A DNA stretch of 64,000 bases from Planctomycetaceae bacterium (GTDB lineage: Bacteria > Planctomycetota > Phycisphaerae > Phycisphaerales > SM1A02). Each line of letters opens with the position of its first letter. The first letter of the stretch is position 1. Shown here in pieces: positions 1 through 9,774 of the stretch. The position numbers and the translations under genes were made by a program. The stretch lies in contig JAIXYQ010000007.1 of NCBI GenBank assembly GCA_027490145.1, forward strand, positions 62,001-126,000, read 5' to 3'. The notes below the pieces were generated by a model, which was given only the letters and a program-made list of their open reading frames with translations, did not search any database and was not told the DNA's origin.

Positions 1-1
1 G

Positions 2-652
2 GCCGGCGTGGCTTGGTACGCGCTCTGTGTGATCGGTCCGAAGCCGCTCTTCCACCACAACCTGCAGGCGGCGGGGGTGACGCTTGCCTTGGTCGGTGCG
101 GCGTGGACGATTCTCGGCACGCGCGCCATGCGGGTGCTCTGGTTCCCGCTGCTCTACGTCTGCATCTTCAGCCAGACGCTCTCCGAGCGGATGCTCTCGA
201 AGGTGACGTTCCTGCTGCAGGATCTCGCGGCGCTCGGCGCGTACGGGTTGCTGCTGGTGCTGGGGCTCGATGCGGACCGCAGCGGCAACACGATCACGGT
301 GATCAGCGAGGGAGTGTCGCACCCACTCAACGTCGCCGAAGCCTGCAGCGGCATGCGCATGGTGGTGGCCTTCACCGCACTGGGCACGTTCCTCGCCTAT
401 ACGCAGATGCACGGTCTCGTGCAGCGCACGCTCATGGTGCTCTCGGCCATCCCGGTGGCCGTGGCCGTCAACATCCTCCGCATCGTGACCCTGGGTGTGC
501 TGTCGCTGGCCGATGCCAACTTCGCCAGCGGCGAGTTCCACCACTTCGTCGGCCTCGTCTGGATGCTGCCCGGCCTCCTGCTCTTCCTGGGCGTGCAGTG
601 GGTCATCAACAACGTGATGGTCGAGGACCGGGGGGCCAAGCGTGCGGTTTGA
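2..652 (+). CDS. Exosortase (transpeptidase-like membrane protease), 5' end cut by window
   Basis: Polytopic membrane protein of the exosortase family, which recognises PEP-CTERM-type C-terminal signals at the cytoplasmic membrane and cleaves or transfers the substrate. The frame is open to the window edge; the first in-frame start is GTG at 8, giving 214 aa, shorter than the usual family length of about 280-320 aa, so N-terminal helices probably lie upstream. Counting from that GTG, the family motifs are visible: AEACSGMR with the catalytic Cys near residue 113, NILRIV with the conserved Arg near 158, and EFHHFVG with the catalytic His near 178. Hydrophobic segments surround them. The next gene overlaps by 11 nt and encodes an EpsI/DUF3485 protein, the typical exosortase partner. 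The subtype (for example the planctomycete XrtU type) cannot be settled from this fragment. Confidence 0.9.
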   Translation, partial: AGVAWYALCVIGPKPLFHHNLQAAGVTLALVGAAWTILGTRAMRVLWFPLLYVCIFSQTLSERMLSKVTFLLQDLAALGAYGLLLVLGLDADRSGNTITVISEGVSHPLNVAEACSGMRMVVAFTALGTFLAYTQMHGLVQRTLMVLSAIPVAVAVNILRIVTLGVLSLADANFASGEFHHFVGLVWMLPGLLLFLGVQWVINNVMVEDRGAKRAV

Positions 653-1499
653 TCCGCGATGCACCCTGGCGTACGGCGCGGTCTGCCTCTCGTTGGCGGG
701 CAGCGCGCTGGGCTTCCGAGCGGCCATCGAGCAGCTCAACGTCTACCTGCGCAAGGAGGCTGTCCCGTTGCGCGAGTCGCTCGACAGCATCCCCGTCGTG
801 CTTGGTGAGTGGGAACGGTCCGGCGAGGACGTTCGGTACAGCGCCGACATAGAGACCGAACTCGGCACGAAGCAATACCTGCTCCGCACGTACGAGCGGG
901 CAGGTGCCGACGGCCGCGAACGGGTGCAGCTGCACATCGCCTACTACACCGGTCTCATCGATACGGTGCCCCACGTTCCGGAGCGGTGCTGGGGTGCTGC
1001 GGGCATGATCATGACCGAGCAGCCGCACGACGTGGCCCTCCAGGTGGACGCCGCGGGCTGGACGCCCGGCCAGGCGCGCAACGCCGCCACCGGTCAGCCG
1101 TATCCGGCGGCCATGGTTCGCGATCCGGTGACCCGCAAGGAGCAGCTGGTGCATCTGCCGCTTGGTGACTGGGTGGCCAGCGTGACCGAGTTCCAGGAGC
1201 AGGGCGACGCCAGGCATCGCGTGCTCGGCGGGTACTTCTTCGTCGCCAACGGTCGGATGACGAGTTCGCCGTACCAGGTCCGCAACCTGGCCTTCGACCT
1301 CACCGACCGCTACGCGTACTACTGCAAGGTGCAATGCACGATGGTGCTGCCGTCCGACGGCGCCACCGACCAAGCCTTCTCCGATGCGGCCGGCGACCTG
1401 GTTCGCCAGGCCATGCCCGACATCATGCGGTGCCTGCCCGACTGGCCGTCCTGGGAGGGCGGCGCGGTGGCCACCGGTCCCGAACCCAAGACAGGATGA
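642..1499 (+). CDS. EpsI/DUF3485-type exosortase-associated protein
   Basis: 285-aa protein with an N-terminal hydrophobic stretch (about residues 10-25), likely membrane-anchored and facing the periplasm. The central part contains YYTG followed by HVPERCW, matching the Cys-containing motif of EpsI/DUF3485 proteins, which are fused to or encoded beside exosortases in exopolysaccharide loci. Their biochemical role is not settled. The chosen start is GTG at 642, overlapping the exosortase stop and preceded by a G-rich stretch that can act as a ribosome binding site; coupling to the exosortase is likely. The C-terminal part continues with a conserved-looking segment ending close to the stop. It ends one base before the ATG of the TPR protein, so the cluster is probably one operon. 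Confidence 0.82.
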   Translation: MRFDPRCTLAYGAVCLSLAGSALGFRAAIEQLNVYLRKEAVPLRESLDSIPVVLGEWERSGEDVRYSADIETELGTKQYLLRTYERAGADGRERVQLHIAYYTGLIDTVPHVPERCWGAAGMIMTEQPHDVALQVDAAGWTPGQARNAATGQPYPAAMVRDPVTRKEQLVHLPLGDWVASVTEFQEQGDARHRVLGGYFFVANGRMTSSPYQVRNLAFDLTDRYAYYCKVQCTMVLPSDGATDQAFSDAAGDLVRQAMPDIMRCLPDWPSWEGGAVATGPEPKTG

Positions 1500-4400
1500 A
1501 TGACAACCATGGCACGCAAGCTCAATCGCAAGTTCGTGATCATCGTCGGTGGAGTGACCTTGACGGCCGTCGTCGGGGTGGGCGGCATCGCTGCATGGCG
1601 CATGTCGAGTGCACCGGAGCGCAATGTCGCGATGGGCGATGCAGCGCTGCGTGCCGGCCGCATCAACGAAGCCGTCGAGCGCTACGGCCGTGCGGCCAAC
1701 AAGCGGCCGGACCGCGCGGAGTACTGGAAGAAGTACGTGGGTGCGCTCGAGCAGCAGCCGACCAACACGACCCAGGCCAGCACCCAGAACTTCTTCCAGT
1801 TGCTTGGTGGGCGCGCGAAGCTCGCCGAGTCCGATCCAACCGACGTCGAGGCACTGGCGAACTACCTCGATCAGCTCGGCGGGACCAACCCTGCCGATGT
1901 GGTGCTGGCCTGCACGCGCATGACCCCGCTGTATGCCAAGTACCCGAAGCAGGCTGCCATGCTGGAGGCGGCATCGCTCTCGGCGACGTTGCGGCAATGG
2001 GAGTCCAAGCGGGCCGGCATCGATGATGCTGAGCGCAAGTTGCTGGATCTGGCCCGGGCGCCGGACTCGGGCATGGATCCCTGGCTTGGCTTGGTCGAGT
2101 ACGCCAGTTCGCGCCTCGACGCAGCACGTCGGGCCGGCATCGCCGCCGACATCGCGCGCTGGAACGAGTTGCTGGATGGCTACCTCGCCCAGGCGATCGC
2201 TGCCAACCCCTCGGCGCCCCGGTTGCAGATCGCCCTGGTCTTGAAGGTGCTTGGGACCGACCGTGAGCAGCGAAGGACTGCCGAACAGGCCCAGTCGCCG
2301 GCGGCGTTCGATGGCGTGCTCGCCGTGGCGATGCAGCAGCTGCCGACGCTCGAGCCGATCGATGTGTCCAACCTCCTCAAGATCGGTCGGCTGCTCGGAC
2401 CTGTCCAGCGCGATCGTTCCGTCGAACTCGCGCAGGATTGGCTCGCGAAGCACCCCGCGCAACCCCAGGTCATGGCCGACCTCGCCTCGGTGCTGCAGGA
2501 GTCGGATCGCCAGGCCGATCGTGACGAGTCCGTGGCGCTGAATGCGAAGATCCGGGACATGCAGACCTTCCCGCCGGGTCCGGCGGCGCTGACGCAGGAC
2601 ACGCTGCGCGTGCGCGCTGCACAGGGCGTGTTCGATGCGCGGTTCGTCGGACTGCTCGAAGCGAAGGACCAGGCTGCTCGGGATGCGATCGTGCCATCGC
2701 TCGACGAGGCGCTCCAGGCGATGCGCCGCGTCGGCGGCGCGGGCAACGAGCAGGCCATCGCACGATGTGAGGCGCTCGTCCAGTTTGCGCGTGGCCAGTA
2801 CGGTCCTGCACTGCGTGGCCTCGAGCGGATCGTGGCTGCCCCGGATGCCGACACGCTGTCCATGATCGTCGCCATCGAGAGCGCCGTGCGCCGCGAGGAG
2901 TTCGGTGTGGCGCAGCAGCTGTCTTCGCGCGCCGCGGCCCGGTTCCCGCAGAATCCAAGGGTGGTCGAGGGTGCCTTGCGGGTCTCGCAGGCGACCGGCC
3001 GTCGCGACGAAGCGCTCGGCCTGGCCGAACGCCTCCTCTCCATCGAGCCCGACAATGCGCTGGCCAAGTCGATCCTCGCCGCCGCCCAGGACCCAGCCCG
3101 GATGGCCCCTGCGCAGGATGAACTCGAGGCACAGCTGCGCAAGGCGTTCCAGGACTCCAAGGGTGATCCCCGTGCGCTGCGCGACGCAGCCGTTGCGTTG
3201 ATGACCGCCCATCCGCAGGATGTCCGTCCCCGCCTGATGTGGGTCGAGGCGATCGCACGGACCGGCGATCGGGAAGCCGCCTTGAAGGCAACCGATGAGT
3301 CACTTGCGGTGTTCCCCGACAATGAGGTGCTCAAGGCGCGCAAGCTTGACCTCTCGACCACTGATCCCGTCGAACGACTGCGCTTGGTGGCCGCACAGCG
3401 CCAAGGCACCGATGCCGAGCGCCTGATGTACGAGGTTTCCACGCTCCTGGCCAGTGAGCCAGCCTTCGAGCGTGCCTCGCTCAGCGGTGCTGACCAGGCG
3501 GAGCGTGAACGAATCACCAAGGAGCTCGCGTCGATCCGCAAGGCGATCGATGAGACCCTGCCCAAGGCCCTTGCGGCGAACCCCGGCAACGAGACGCTCC
3601 TGATCCTGCTCGCCGAACGCGGTGCGCGCCGCAAGGATCCCGCACTCGTCGACCAGGCGGTCAAGGCGGCAGCGGCCTCGAGTGATCCGAAGTTGCCGAA
3701 CCTCGTCAAGGCCGTTGCGTCACTGCGGGCCGGTGATGCGGCCCAGGCCATCGAACTCATCCGTGCCGATGCCGAAGGTCCGTCCGCCGATGCGCTCCGG
3801 CTGCGCCTGCTCGGCGAGGCCTACCTTGCCGTCGGTGCGCCGGACAAGGCCGTGGACGCCTTGGGCCGCGCGTTCGAGCGCCAACCCACCAACGCAGCGA
3901 TCGGTCGGCTGTACGCGGATGCGTTGCTGGCGACCGGTGATTCCACGAAAGCCCTGGCATTGCTCGGTGACGCAGCCGCCGCGAATCCCGGCGATGCCGA
4001 ACTCTTCAACCAATGGCTCTCCGCGGAGGCGCGCCTGGGCGATCGCGGTCGCGCGTTGATCGAGCGACGCCGTCGTCTGCGCCAGGCTCCCGATGACTTG
4101 GCCAACATGCGTGGCTTGGCCGCACTGCTGCTGGAACTGTCCCCTGATCCAACCACGATCCTGGACGACCAGCTGCGGCCGCGCTACTCCGTCGGCCAGT
4201 GGGAAGCCATGCAGGTGGCCAACCGTGAGGACGCGATCAAGCGTGCGCGCGAGGCCAACCTCGCCGAGGCCAAGGCGCTGATCGACGCGATCCGCAGGGC
4301 CGACCCGAATGACCTCGATGCGCTCAGCGTGCAGATCCAGGGGCTCACTGCGCTCGGGGATGTTGCCGGCGCCGAGGCGGCCCTTCGTGCCGCCGAGCCG

Positions 4401-6224
4401 ACCGTCACCCGCGGCCGTCCGTTGCTCTTCCTGATTCAGGCGGACTTCTTCTACAGGATCAGCAAGCCTGAGCAGGCCGAACAGGCGTTGTCCCGGGCAT
4501 TGGAGGCCGCCGCCGGTGATCCATCGACCGTCAGGTCCGTCGCGCGGCTGCGCGCGAGCCGTGGTGAGGTCGAGGCCGCGCTCAAGGCCGTCGAGCCGCT
4601 GTTGGCGGCCCAGCCCACGAACGACGACCTTCGTGAGGCCGCGCGCTGGAACCTGGTGCTCCGCAGGCCGGACGTCGCCAAGGCACTCCTGGCACGGGTG
4701 CAGGATGGCACCGATCGCCGTGAGCAGTTCGCGACGCGCCTGGTGCAGGGGATGGCGGCCCTCCAGGACGTGATCTCCAAGCAGGAGCAGGGTGACCGAG
4801 TCGGCATGGATGCCAGCTTCGCCGAGGTCCGCGCGAAGCTCGATGAAGCCGCCAAGCTCGATCCTCGCTCGCCCCTTCCCCATGTCTCCCTGGCCGAGAT
4901 CTCGATGCAGATGTTCCGTCGGACCGGCGACAAGTCGTATCTCGACTCATGCCTCAAGGCGCTCGATGCGGCGCAGCAGCTCGATCAACTCAGTGCGTCG
5001 ATCGCGCGACTGCGCTGGACGGCCCTCGAGGCCAAGGGCGACAAGGCCGGTGCCGTGCGTGAGGCCCGGCGGATCATGGTGGCCCTGCCCAAGGAGAACG
5101 GGGCGCGCATGGACCTGGTCAACCTGTTGCTCCGGAGCGGTGATCCTGCGGCGGCGCGGGCCGTGCTGGAGGAGGCCGTGCAGGGGTCCGCACTCAACGC
5201 CCTCTGGCTGCGGCGCCTGGCCGAGATCCAGGCTGAAGCCAGGCAGTGGACCGATGCGGGTCAGAGCTACGAGCGCGCCTTTGCCTCCGATCGCTCGATC
5301 GGATCGCTCGAGTTGGCCGGCCGCATGTACCTGTCCAAGGATCCACCGGACCTGCGGAGCCTGAGTTCGCTCATCCGTGCCTATCCCGAGCAGGTCCGTT
5401 CGTCGATGTACCTGCAGAGCGCCCGCTCGGCTGGCGAGTGCCTCAGCGGTGCCCGCGATGCCGGCCTGGTGAACCTGCGCAGCATCTACCAGGCCAACCT
5501 GGCGGCCGGAGCCGCGCGGCAACCAGTTCAGGGCTGGTTCGACATCCTGCTCCAGGTCTTCAAGGTGCAGGAGTCGAAGTCGGAACTCGAGGCCTACGAC
5601 GCATTCGTGCGGCAGGTGGCCGACATGAAGGATCCCGAGACGCTGCGGCAGCTGGCATCCGCGTGGATGCAGTTGCGCAACGCACCGCCGGAGGTCCTTG
5701 CCAAGGCGCGTGACTATGCACAACAGGCACTCAATGCCGCGGGGACGGATCGCGTCGCCGTGGCCATGAGCCACATGAGCCTGGGCAACGTGCTCTACCG
5801 AATGAGCGACTGCGCGGCCGCGTCCAAGGAGTTCGAGATCGTCCTCCAGGCGTTCCCCAACCAGTTCGATGCCCTCAACAACGTGGCGTACGTGGAAGCC
5901 ACGTGCGGTGACCCGCAGAAGGCGCTCGGCTACGCACGCCGTGCCGCGGCGATCGATCCGTCGAACGTCGATGGCATCGACACGCTCGGCCTTGCCCAGT
6001 TGAAGGCGGGGGATCCTGCCGCTGCCGAGTCCACGCTGCTGCGCGGGCTGGAGATGCGCCAGACGCCCACCATGCTGCTGCACCTGGCCATGGCCCAGGA
6101 TGCGCAGGGGCGCAAGGATGCCGCCAAGGCGTCGCTCGCCAACGCCATGGCGCTGGCGAAGGACATCCCACTGCCTGAGTCCGAAGCCGCCATCGCGGCC
6201 CGGCTCGAAGCAACGCTGAAGTGA
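1500..6224 (+). CDS. Very large membrane-anchored TPR protein of the exosortase locus
   Basis: 1574-aa protein with one N-terminal transmembrane segment (about residues 10-33) followed by an Ala-rich chain of tetratricopeptide-like helix pairs running to the C-terminus. Clear TPR units include the one beginning GDAALRAGRINEAVERYGRA near residue 45, several mid-protein units of the GDAAQAIELI or GAPDKAVDALGRAF type, and the last ones near residues 1450-1550 (GDPQKALGYARRAAAIDPSN). No enzymatic motif was seen. Large TPR proteins are common in PEP-CTERM/exosortase loci (the PrsT type) and probably act as scaffolds for polymer synthesis or export. The start ATG at 1500 directly abuts the TGA of the EpsI-type gene. 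The topology predicts a periplasmic repeat domain. The general class is secure; the function is inferred from context. Confidence 0.85.
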   Translation: MTTMARKLNRKFVIIVGGVTLTAVVGVGGIAAWRMSSAPERNVAMGDAALRAGRINEAVERYGRAANKRPDRAEYWKKYVGALEQQPTNTTQASTQNFFQLLGGRAKLAESDPTDVEALANYLDQLGGTNPADVVLACTRMTPLYAKYPKQAAMLEAASLSATLRQWESKRAGIDDAERKLLDLARAPDSGMDPWLGLVEYASSRLDAARRAGIAADIARWNELLDGYLAQAIAANPSAPRLQIALVLKVLGTDREQRRTAEQAQSPAAFDGVLAVAMQQLPTLEPIDVSNLLKIGRLLGPVQRDRSVELAQDWLAKHPAQPQVMADLASVLQESDRQADRDESVALNAKIRDMQTFPPGPAALTQDTLRVRAAQGVFDARFVGLLEAKDQAARDAIVPSLDEALQAMRRVGGAGNEQAIARCEALVQFARGQYGPALRGLERIVAAPDADTLSMIVAIESAVRREEFGVAQQLSSRAAARFPQNPRVVEGALRVSQATGRRDEALGLAERLLSIEPDNALAKSILAAAQDPARMAPAQDELEAQLRKAFQDSKGDPRALRDAAVALMTAHPQDVRPRLMWVEAIARTGDREAALKATDESLAVFPDNEVLKARKLDLSTTDPVERLRLVAAQRQGTDAERLMYEVSTLLASEPAFERASLSGADQAERERITKELASIRKAIDETLPKALAANPGNETLLILLAERGARRKDPALVDQAVKAAAASSDPKLPNLVKAVASLRAGDAAQAIELIRADAEGPSADALRLRLLGEAYLAVGAPDKAVDALGRAFERQPTNAAIGRLYADALLATGDSTKALALLGDAAAANPGDAELFNQWLSAEARLGDRGRALIERRRRLRQAPDDLANMRGLAALLLELSPDPTTILDDQLRPRYSVGQWEAMQVANREDAIKRAREANLAEAKALIDAIRRADPNDLDALSVQIQGLTALGDVAGAEAALRAAEPTVTRGRPLLFLIQADFFYRISKPEQAEQALSRALEAAAGDPSTVRSVARLRASRGEVEAALKAVEPLLAAQPTNDDLREAARWNLVLRRPDVAKALLARVQDGTDRREQFATRLVQGMAALQDVISKQEQGDRVGMDASFAEVRAKLDEAAKLDPRSPLPHVSLAEISMQMFRRTGDKSYLDSCLKALDAAQQLDQLSASIARLRWTALEAKGDKAGAVREARRIMVALPKENGARMDLVNLLLRSGDPAAARAVLEEAVQGSALNALWLRRLAEIQAEARQWTDAGQSYERAFASDRSIGSLELAGRMYLSKDPPDLRSLSSLIRAYPEQVRSSMYLQSARSAGECLSGARDAGLVNLRSIYQANLAAGAARQPVQGWFDILLQVFKVQESKSELEAYDAFVRQVADMKDPETLRQLASAWMQLRNAPPEVLAKARDYAQQALNAAGTDRVAVAMSHMSLGNVLYRMSDCAAASKEFEIVLQAFPNQFDALNNVAYVEATCGDPQKALGYARRAAAIDPSNVDGIDTLGLAQLKAGDPAAAESTLLRGLEMRQTPTMLLHLAMAQDAQGRKDAAKASLANAMALAKDIPLPESEAAIAARLEATLK

Positions 6225-6238
6225 ACCGAGGAGCACCC

Positions 6239-8446
6239 ATGACACGAGCCCCATCACGTCCTGCTGCCGACGCACGTCGTCCGTCGTCGCGTCCATCCGT
6301 GAACATCGATCCGGTGCGCGTGCTCCGCGAGCACTGGAAGGCGATCGTCGCCGGCGGCGCGGTCGGCGCGGTCCTCGGCACGATCCTCAACTACGGCATG
6401 GGTGCCGTGTATCCGCTCTACACCGGCGAGGCGGTCTTCGAGATCCGCAACCGCATCCTCGAGGGCACGGATGCCGTCGGCCAGGACTACACGCAGGAGG
6501 AGCAGGTCGTCCGCATCGCGAACACCGAGATCGGCTTCATGCTGTCCGATCGCGTGCTCGAGAGCGTCATCGCCACGCCCGCGTTCCAGCAGACCAGCTA
6601 CGGCCAGCTCTTCCTCGAGAACGGCGTGCCCAACTACACGGACGCGATCCGTGAGCTCAAGGAGGACCTCTCCGCCTCGTTCGCGCGCAGCAGCCAGCTC
6701 TTCGTCCTGCGCTTCATGTGGACGGAAAAGTCGGACATCGCGCCGGTGCTCAACACCGTCGGCGAGACCTACATGACGCTGCGCGTCGCCGACGAGAACA
6801 AGCGCATCACGGCGGGCAACGAGTCGATGCGGACCCGGTCCAAGGCGATCGAGTCCGAGATCAACACGATCGACGATCAGATCAAGTCCGAGCTGCGCAA
6901 GGCCGGGATCCAGTCCTATGACGAGGATCCGCAGAAGGGCCAGCGCGCGCTGGAAGCGCTCCTGCTGCGCCGTGCCGAGGTCATCCAGCAGATCCAGTTG
7001 ACGCAGTCACGGCTCGAAGCGGCGCGCGCCCGCAAGGGTGGTACCGGCATGGGGACCGAGGAAGAAGTGCGTGAAGCACGTCGGGACGCAGCCGTGCAGG
7101 CGCTGCTGGTCGACCGGGACCGCACGCAGGCCACCTACGACGCGGTCCGCGCCCGGTTCCGCGAGGGCACGCCGCAGGAGAAGGAAGCGAAGGAGTCGCT
7201 CGACAAGGTCGAGCAGCAGCTGAAGGGCCGCATCGCCGAGCAGGTCCAGCAGAACCGCTTCGCCGATGAGAAGCGGTTCGATGATGAGCTGTCGGCCGTC
7301 AAGTCGACGCTCACCGGCCTGGACCGCGAGATCAACGAGACCGAGAAGGTCCTGGTCGACCGCGCTGCGGTGGTCGCGGGCATCGAGCGCCTGAAGCGCG
7401 AGAAGGAAGGCAAGCAGGAGGAACGCCAGGATCTGGAAGAACGGATCGCGACCAACCAGCTCCGCGCCGACCGTGCCGACGCCCAGCAGATCCTCATGCG
7501 GCCGGCGGTGGAGCCCCGTGAACCGACCTTCCCCAAGCTCAAGATCACGCTGCCCGGCGGCGCCGCCCTCGGTGTGCTGGCGGTCGTCGGCGTGCTGTTC
7601 CTCCGGGAGATCACCGAGCAGCGTGTGCGGTATCCCGCGGATCTCATCGGTGCCGGCAAGATCCTCGGCGTGATCCCGCAGCGACAGGACGAGGCTGGTG
7701 GACCGACGCAACCGGAGTGGGCGCTGTGGAATCACCCCAACTCGTCGTTCAGCGAGGTCATGCGGCAGTTCAGCATGGAGGTTTCGCGCGCGTGGGGAAC
7801 CCCGGGAGGTGGGCCGCCTGCGAAGGGCGTGATGTTCGTCTCTGCGGGCCCGTCGGCGGGAACGACCACGATGGTGACCAACTTCGCAGCCGCCGCCGCG
7901 CACGCGGCACGCAAGGTGCTCATCATCGACTGCAACTTCCGGCGTCCGCGCATGCATGAGCTCGTCGGGCTGCCGTCCGAGACCCCCGGCCTGGGTGAAC
8001 TGCTGCAAGGCCGCATCACGCCTGAGCAGGCGATCCGTCCGGCGGTTCCGGGCATCGACGTGGTGTGCGCCGGTGGTGCGGCATCGCGGCTGCCTGAACT
8101 GCTCTGCACACTGCACACCGTCGAGGTGATCGAGCACCTCAAGGCCAACTACGACGTGGTCGTCATGGATGCGCCACCCCTGGTCGTGGCCGGCGAGTCG
8201 TTGCTGCTGGCCGACCGGGTCGGTGATCGCGTGGTGCTCGTCGTCAACGCGCTCACGCAGGAGAAGGGTCTCGTGTTCCGCTACGCCAACAAGTTGCGCG
8301 AGGCGGGCGCCGAGGTCATCGGTCTGGTCCTGAACCGACCGGTTGAGGTGCAGGGCGGCCACCTGCAGCGCAACCTGCGCACGATCGCGGCCTATGGATC
8401 AGGCTCGCCCGCGGCCCAGCCATCACCCACCGAGGCGACGGGTTGA
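6239..8446 (+). CDS. Wzz/BY-kinase-like polysaccharide chain-length protein with degenerate P-loop
   Basis: 735-aa fusion of a Wzz-type co-polymerase and a bacterial tyrosine kinase (BY-kinase)-like domain. Residues about 35-51 form the first transmembrane helix, a long coiled coil rich in Glu, Arg and Lys follows (about 180-410), and a second helix lies near 434-458. The kinase-like domain begins near 500. Walker A' (IIDCNFRRPR) and Walker B (VVVMDAPP) are recognisable, but the P-loop reads SAGPSAGTTT where active kinases have a GK[ST] motif, so the catalytic Lys position is Thr542. The second Asp of Walker A' is Asn, and there is no C-terminal tyrosine cluster. ATG 6239 was preferred over the overlapping GTG 6221 because GAGGAG sits just upstream of it. 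It probably controls polymer length without being a normal kinase. Confidence 0.87.
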   Translation: MTRAPSRPAADARRPSSRPSVNIDPVRVLREHWKAIVAGGAVGAVLGTILNYGMGAVYPLYTGEAVFEIRNRILEGTDAVGQDYTQEEQVVRIANTEIGFMLSDRVLESVIATPAFQQTSYGQLFLENGVPNYTDAIRELKEDLSASFARSSQLFVLRFMWTEKSDIAPVLNTVGETYMTLRVADENKRITAGNESMRTRSKAIESEINTIDDQIKSELRKAGIQSYDEDPQKGQRALEALLLRRAEVIQQIQLTQSRLEAARARKGGTGMGTEEEVREARRDAAVQALLVDRDRTQATYDAVRARFREGTPQEKEAKESLDKVEQQLKGRIAEQVQQNRFADEKRFDDELSAVKSTLTGLDREINETEKVLVDRAAVVAGIERLKREKEGKQEERQDLEERIATNQLRADRADAQQILMRPAVEPREPTFPKLKITLPGGAALGVLAVVGVLFLREITEQRVRYPADLIGAGKILGVIPQRQDEAGGPTQPEWALWNHPNSSFSEVMRQFSMEVSRAWGTPGGGPPAKGVMFVSAGPSAGTTTMVTNFAAAAAHAARKVLIIDCNFRRPRMHELVGLPSETPGLGELLQGRITPEQAIRPAVPGIDVVCAGGAASRLPELLCTLHTVEVIEHLKANYDVVVMDAPPLVVAGESLLLADRVGDRVVLVVNALTQEKGLVFRYANKLREAGAEVIGLVLNRPVEVQGGHLQRNLRTIAAYGSGSPAAQPSPTEATG

Positions 8447-9774
8447 TCGATCCGGATCCGAGTCCCGTGTCGTTGGTCACGACCGCACCCGCGATCGATG
8501 AGGGCATCCTCGTCGGCGCGATGTCGGTCCTCAACGAGGCCGCGCCCGTGTTCATCGTGGCGTTCCTCGTGACCCTGGTGGCGACGCCGTTCGTGCGGTT
8601 GATGGCCGTGCAGGCGGGGATCATCGACAAGCCTGACCAGCAGCGGAAGCTGCACAAGTACCCCGTGGCTTATCTGGGTGGCCTCGCGGTGTTCCTCGGC
8701 CTGGTCGCGGCGCTCGGGGTCTCGTACGCCTTCGTCGGCATCGGCGAGCGCGACTTCATGCCGGTGCCGTGGGAGATCCTCGCCGGCATGACCGCCATCG
8801 CGTTCGTGGGGTTCCTCGATGACCTCGACTCGATGCACCCCTGGGGCAAGATCGCCGGCCAGCTGGTCGCCGCCGCACTCCTGTGCTACTCGCCCGACAA
8901 CGCCTTCGGGACGCCCATCGCGCGTGGACTGCTCTACCCGATCATGCACGGTGGGGTGGGTGAGTGGCTGGCCGGATCGACCGCGGGCATCGTGACCGAG
9001 GACGCGGTGTACTACTGGGTGGGCATCGTCCTGGTCGCGGGCATGATCCTGGGCGCCTGCAACGCCGCCAACCTGATCGATGGCCTGGATGGCCTGCTCA
9101 CCGGGACGAGTTCGATCATGGCCGTGGGTTTCCTGGCCGTCGGACTCCTGCTTGCCGCGACCCTGCCGGTGGGCGTGGAGCAGGGACAGTTCGTCGCGGC
9201 GCGCGTGGTCCTCGCCTTGGCCCTGCTCGGTGCACTGCTGGGGTTCCTCCCCTGGAACTTCAATCCCGCGGTCATCTTCCTCGGTGACTGCGGCAGCCTC
9301 CTCATCGGCTACCTGCTGGCCGTCTGCATCATGATGCAGGCGCAGGAGGACAGCATCAGCCTTTTCTTCGCGGGCTTGATCATCTTCGCGCTGCCGATCA
9401 TGGACACGCTGCTTGCCATCATCCGCCGCAAGCTGGCCGGCTTGCCGATGTCGGCTGCCGATGCCAACCACATCCACCACCAGGCCAAGCGACTGACGGG
9501 TTCCGTGCGCAAGGCGGTCATCCTGCTCTATGGAGTCACGGCAGCCTTCACGCTGCTGGGTGTCGGTCTTGCGGCGCTCCACCTGTTCGAGCGCCCACGT
9601 GTGCTCGTCGTCTACAGCATCGCCTTCGTCCTCTTCGCGGGTCTGATCTGCGTGGCGCTCAAGGCCGCTCTGCTCGAGCGGTGGCAGGTCGCCCCTCGTA
9701 CCGACGCCGCCCCCGAAGCGTTGCCGGGGGCATCCGCCGAGGCGGCCAAGCCCGTCGATCCGGCCAAGGCATGA
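8443..9774 (+). CDS. Undecaprenyl-phosphate sugar-1-phosphate transferase (WecA/TagO/MraY superfamily)
   Basis: 443-aa polytopic membrane enzyme of glycosyltransferase family 4. It should transfer a sugar 1-phosphate from UDP-sugar to undecaprenyl phosphate, the first membrane step of polymer synthesis. Family signatures, counted from the TTG at 8443: RKLHKYPVAYLGG (about 68-80), the Asp pair in GFLDDLDS (126-127), NAANLIDGLDGL (207-218), FLGDCGSLLIGY, and the HIHH motif in ADANHIHHQAKRLTG. The HIHH loop and length fit WecA/TagO better than MraY. The TTG start overlaps the upstream stop by 4 nt; ATG at 8521, just before the first helix, is a reasonable alternative. It most likely primes the polymer whose length the upstream Wzz-like protein governs. 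The sugar is unknown. Confidence 0.88.
   Translation: MIDPDPSPVSLVTTAPAIDEGILVGAMSVLNEAAPVFIVAFLVTLVATPFVRLMAVQAGIIDKPDQQRKLHKYPVAYLGGLAVFLGLVAALGVSYAFVGIGERDFMPVPWEILAGMTAIAFVGFLDDLDSMHPWGKIAGQLVAAALLCYSPDNAFGTPIARGLLYPIMHGGVGEWLAGSTAGIVTEDAVYYWVGIVLVAGMILGACNAANLIDGLDGLLTGTSSIMAVGFLAVGLLLAATLPVGVEQGQFVAARVVLALALLGALLGFLPWNFNPAVIFLGDCGSLLIGYLLAVCIMMQAQEDSISLFFAGLIIFALPIMDTLLAIIRRKLAGLPMSAADANHIHHQAKRLTGSVRKAVILLYGVTAAFTLLGVGLAALHLFERPRVLVVYSIAFVLFAGLICVALKAALLERWQVAPRTDAAPEALPGASAEAAKPVDPAKA

Noticed and set aside
606-3212. 868-codon open frame antisense to the EpsI-type and TPR genes
   Set aside because: Its composition follows from the high GC of the sense genes; no start context or recognisable motif, and the opposite strand encodes clear domains.
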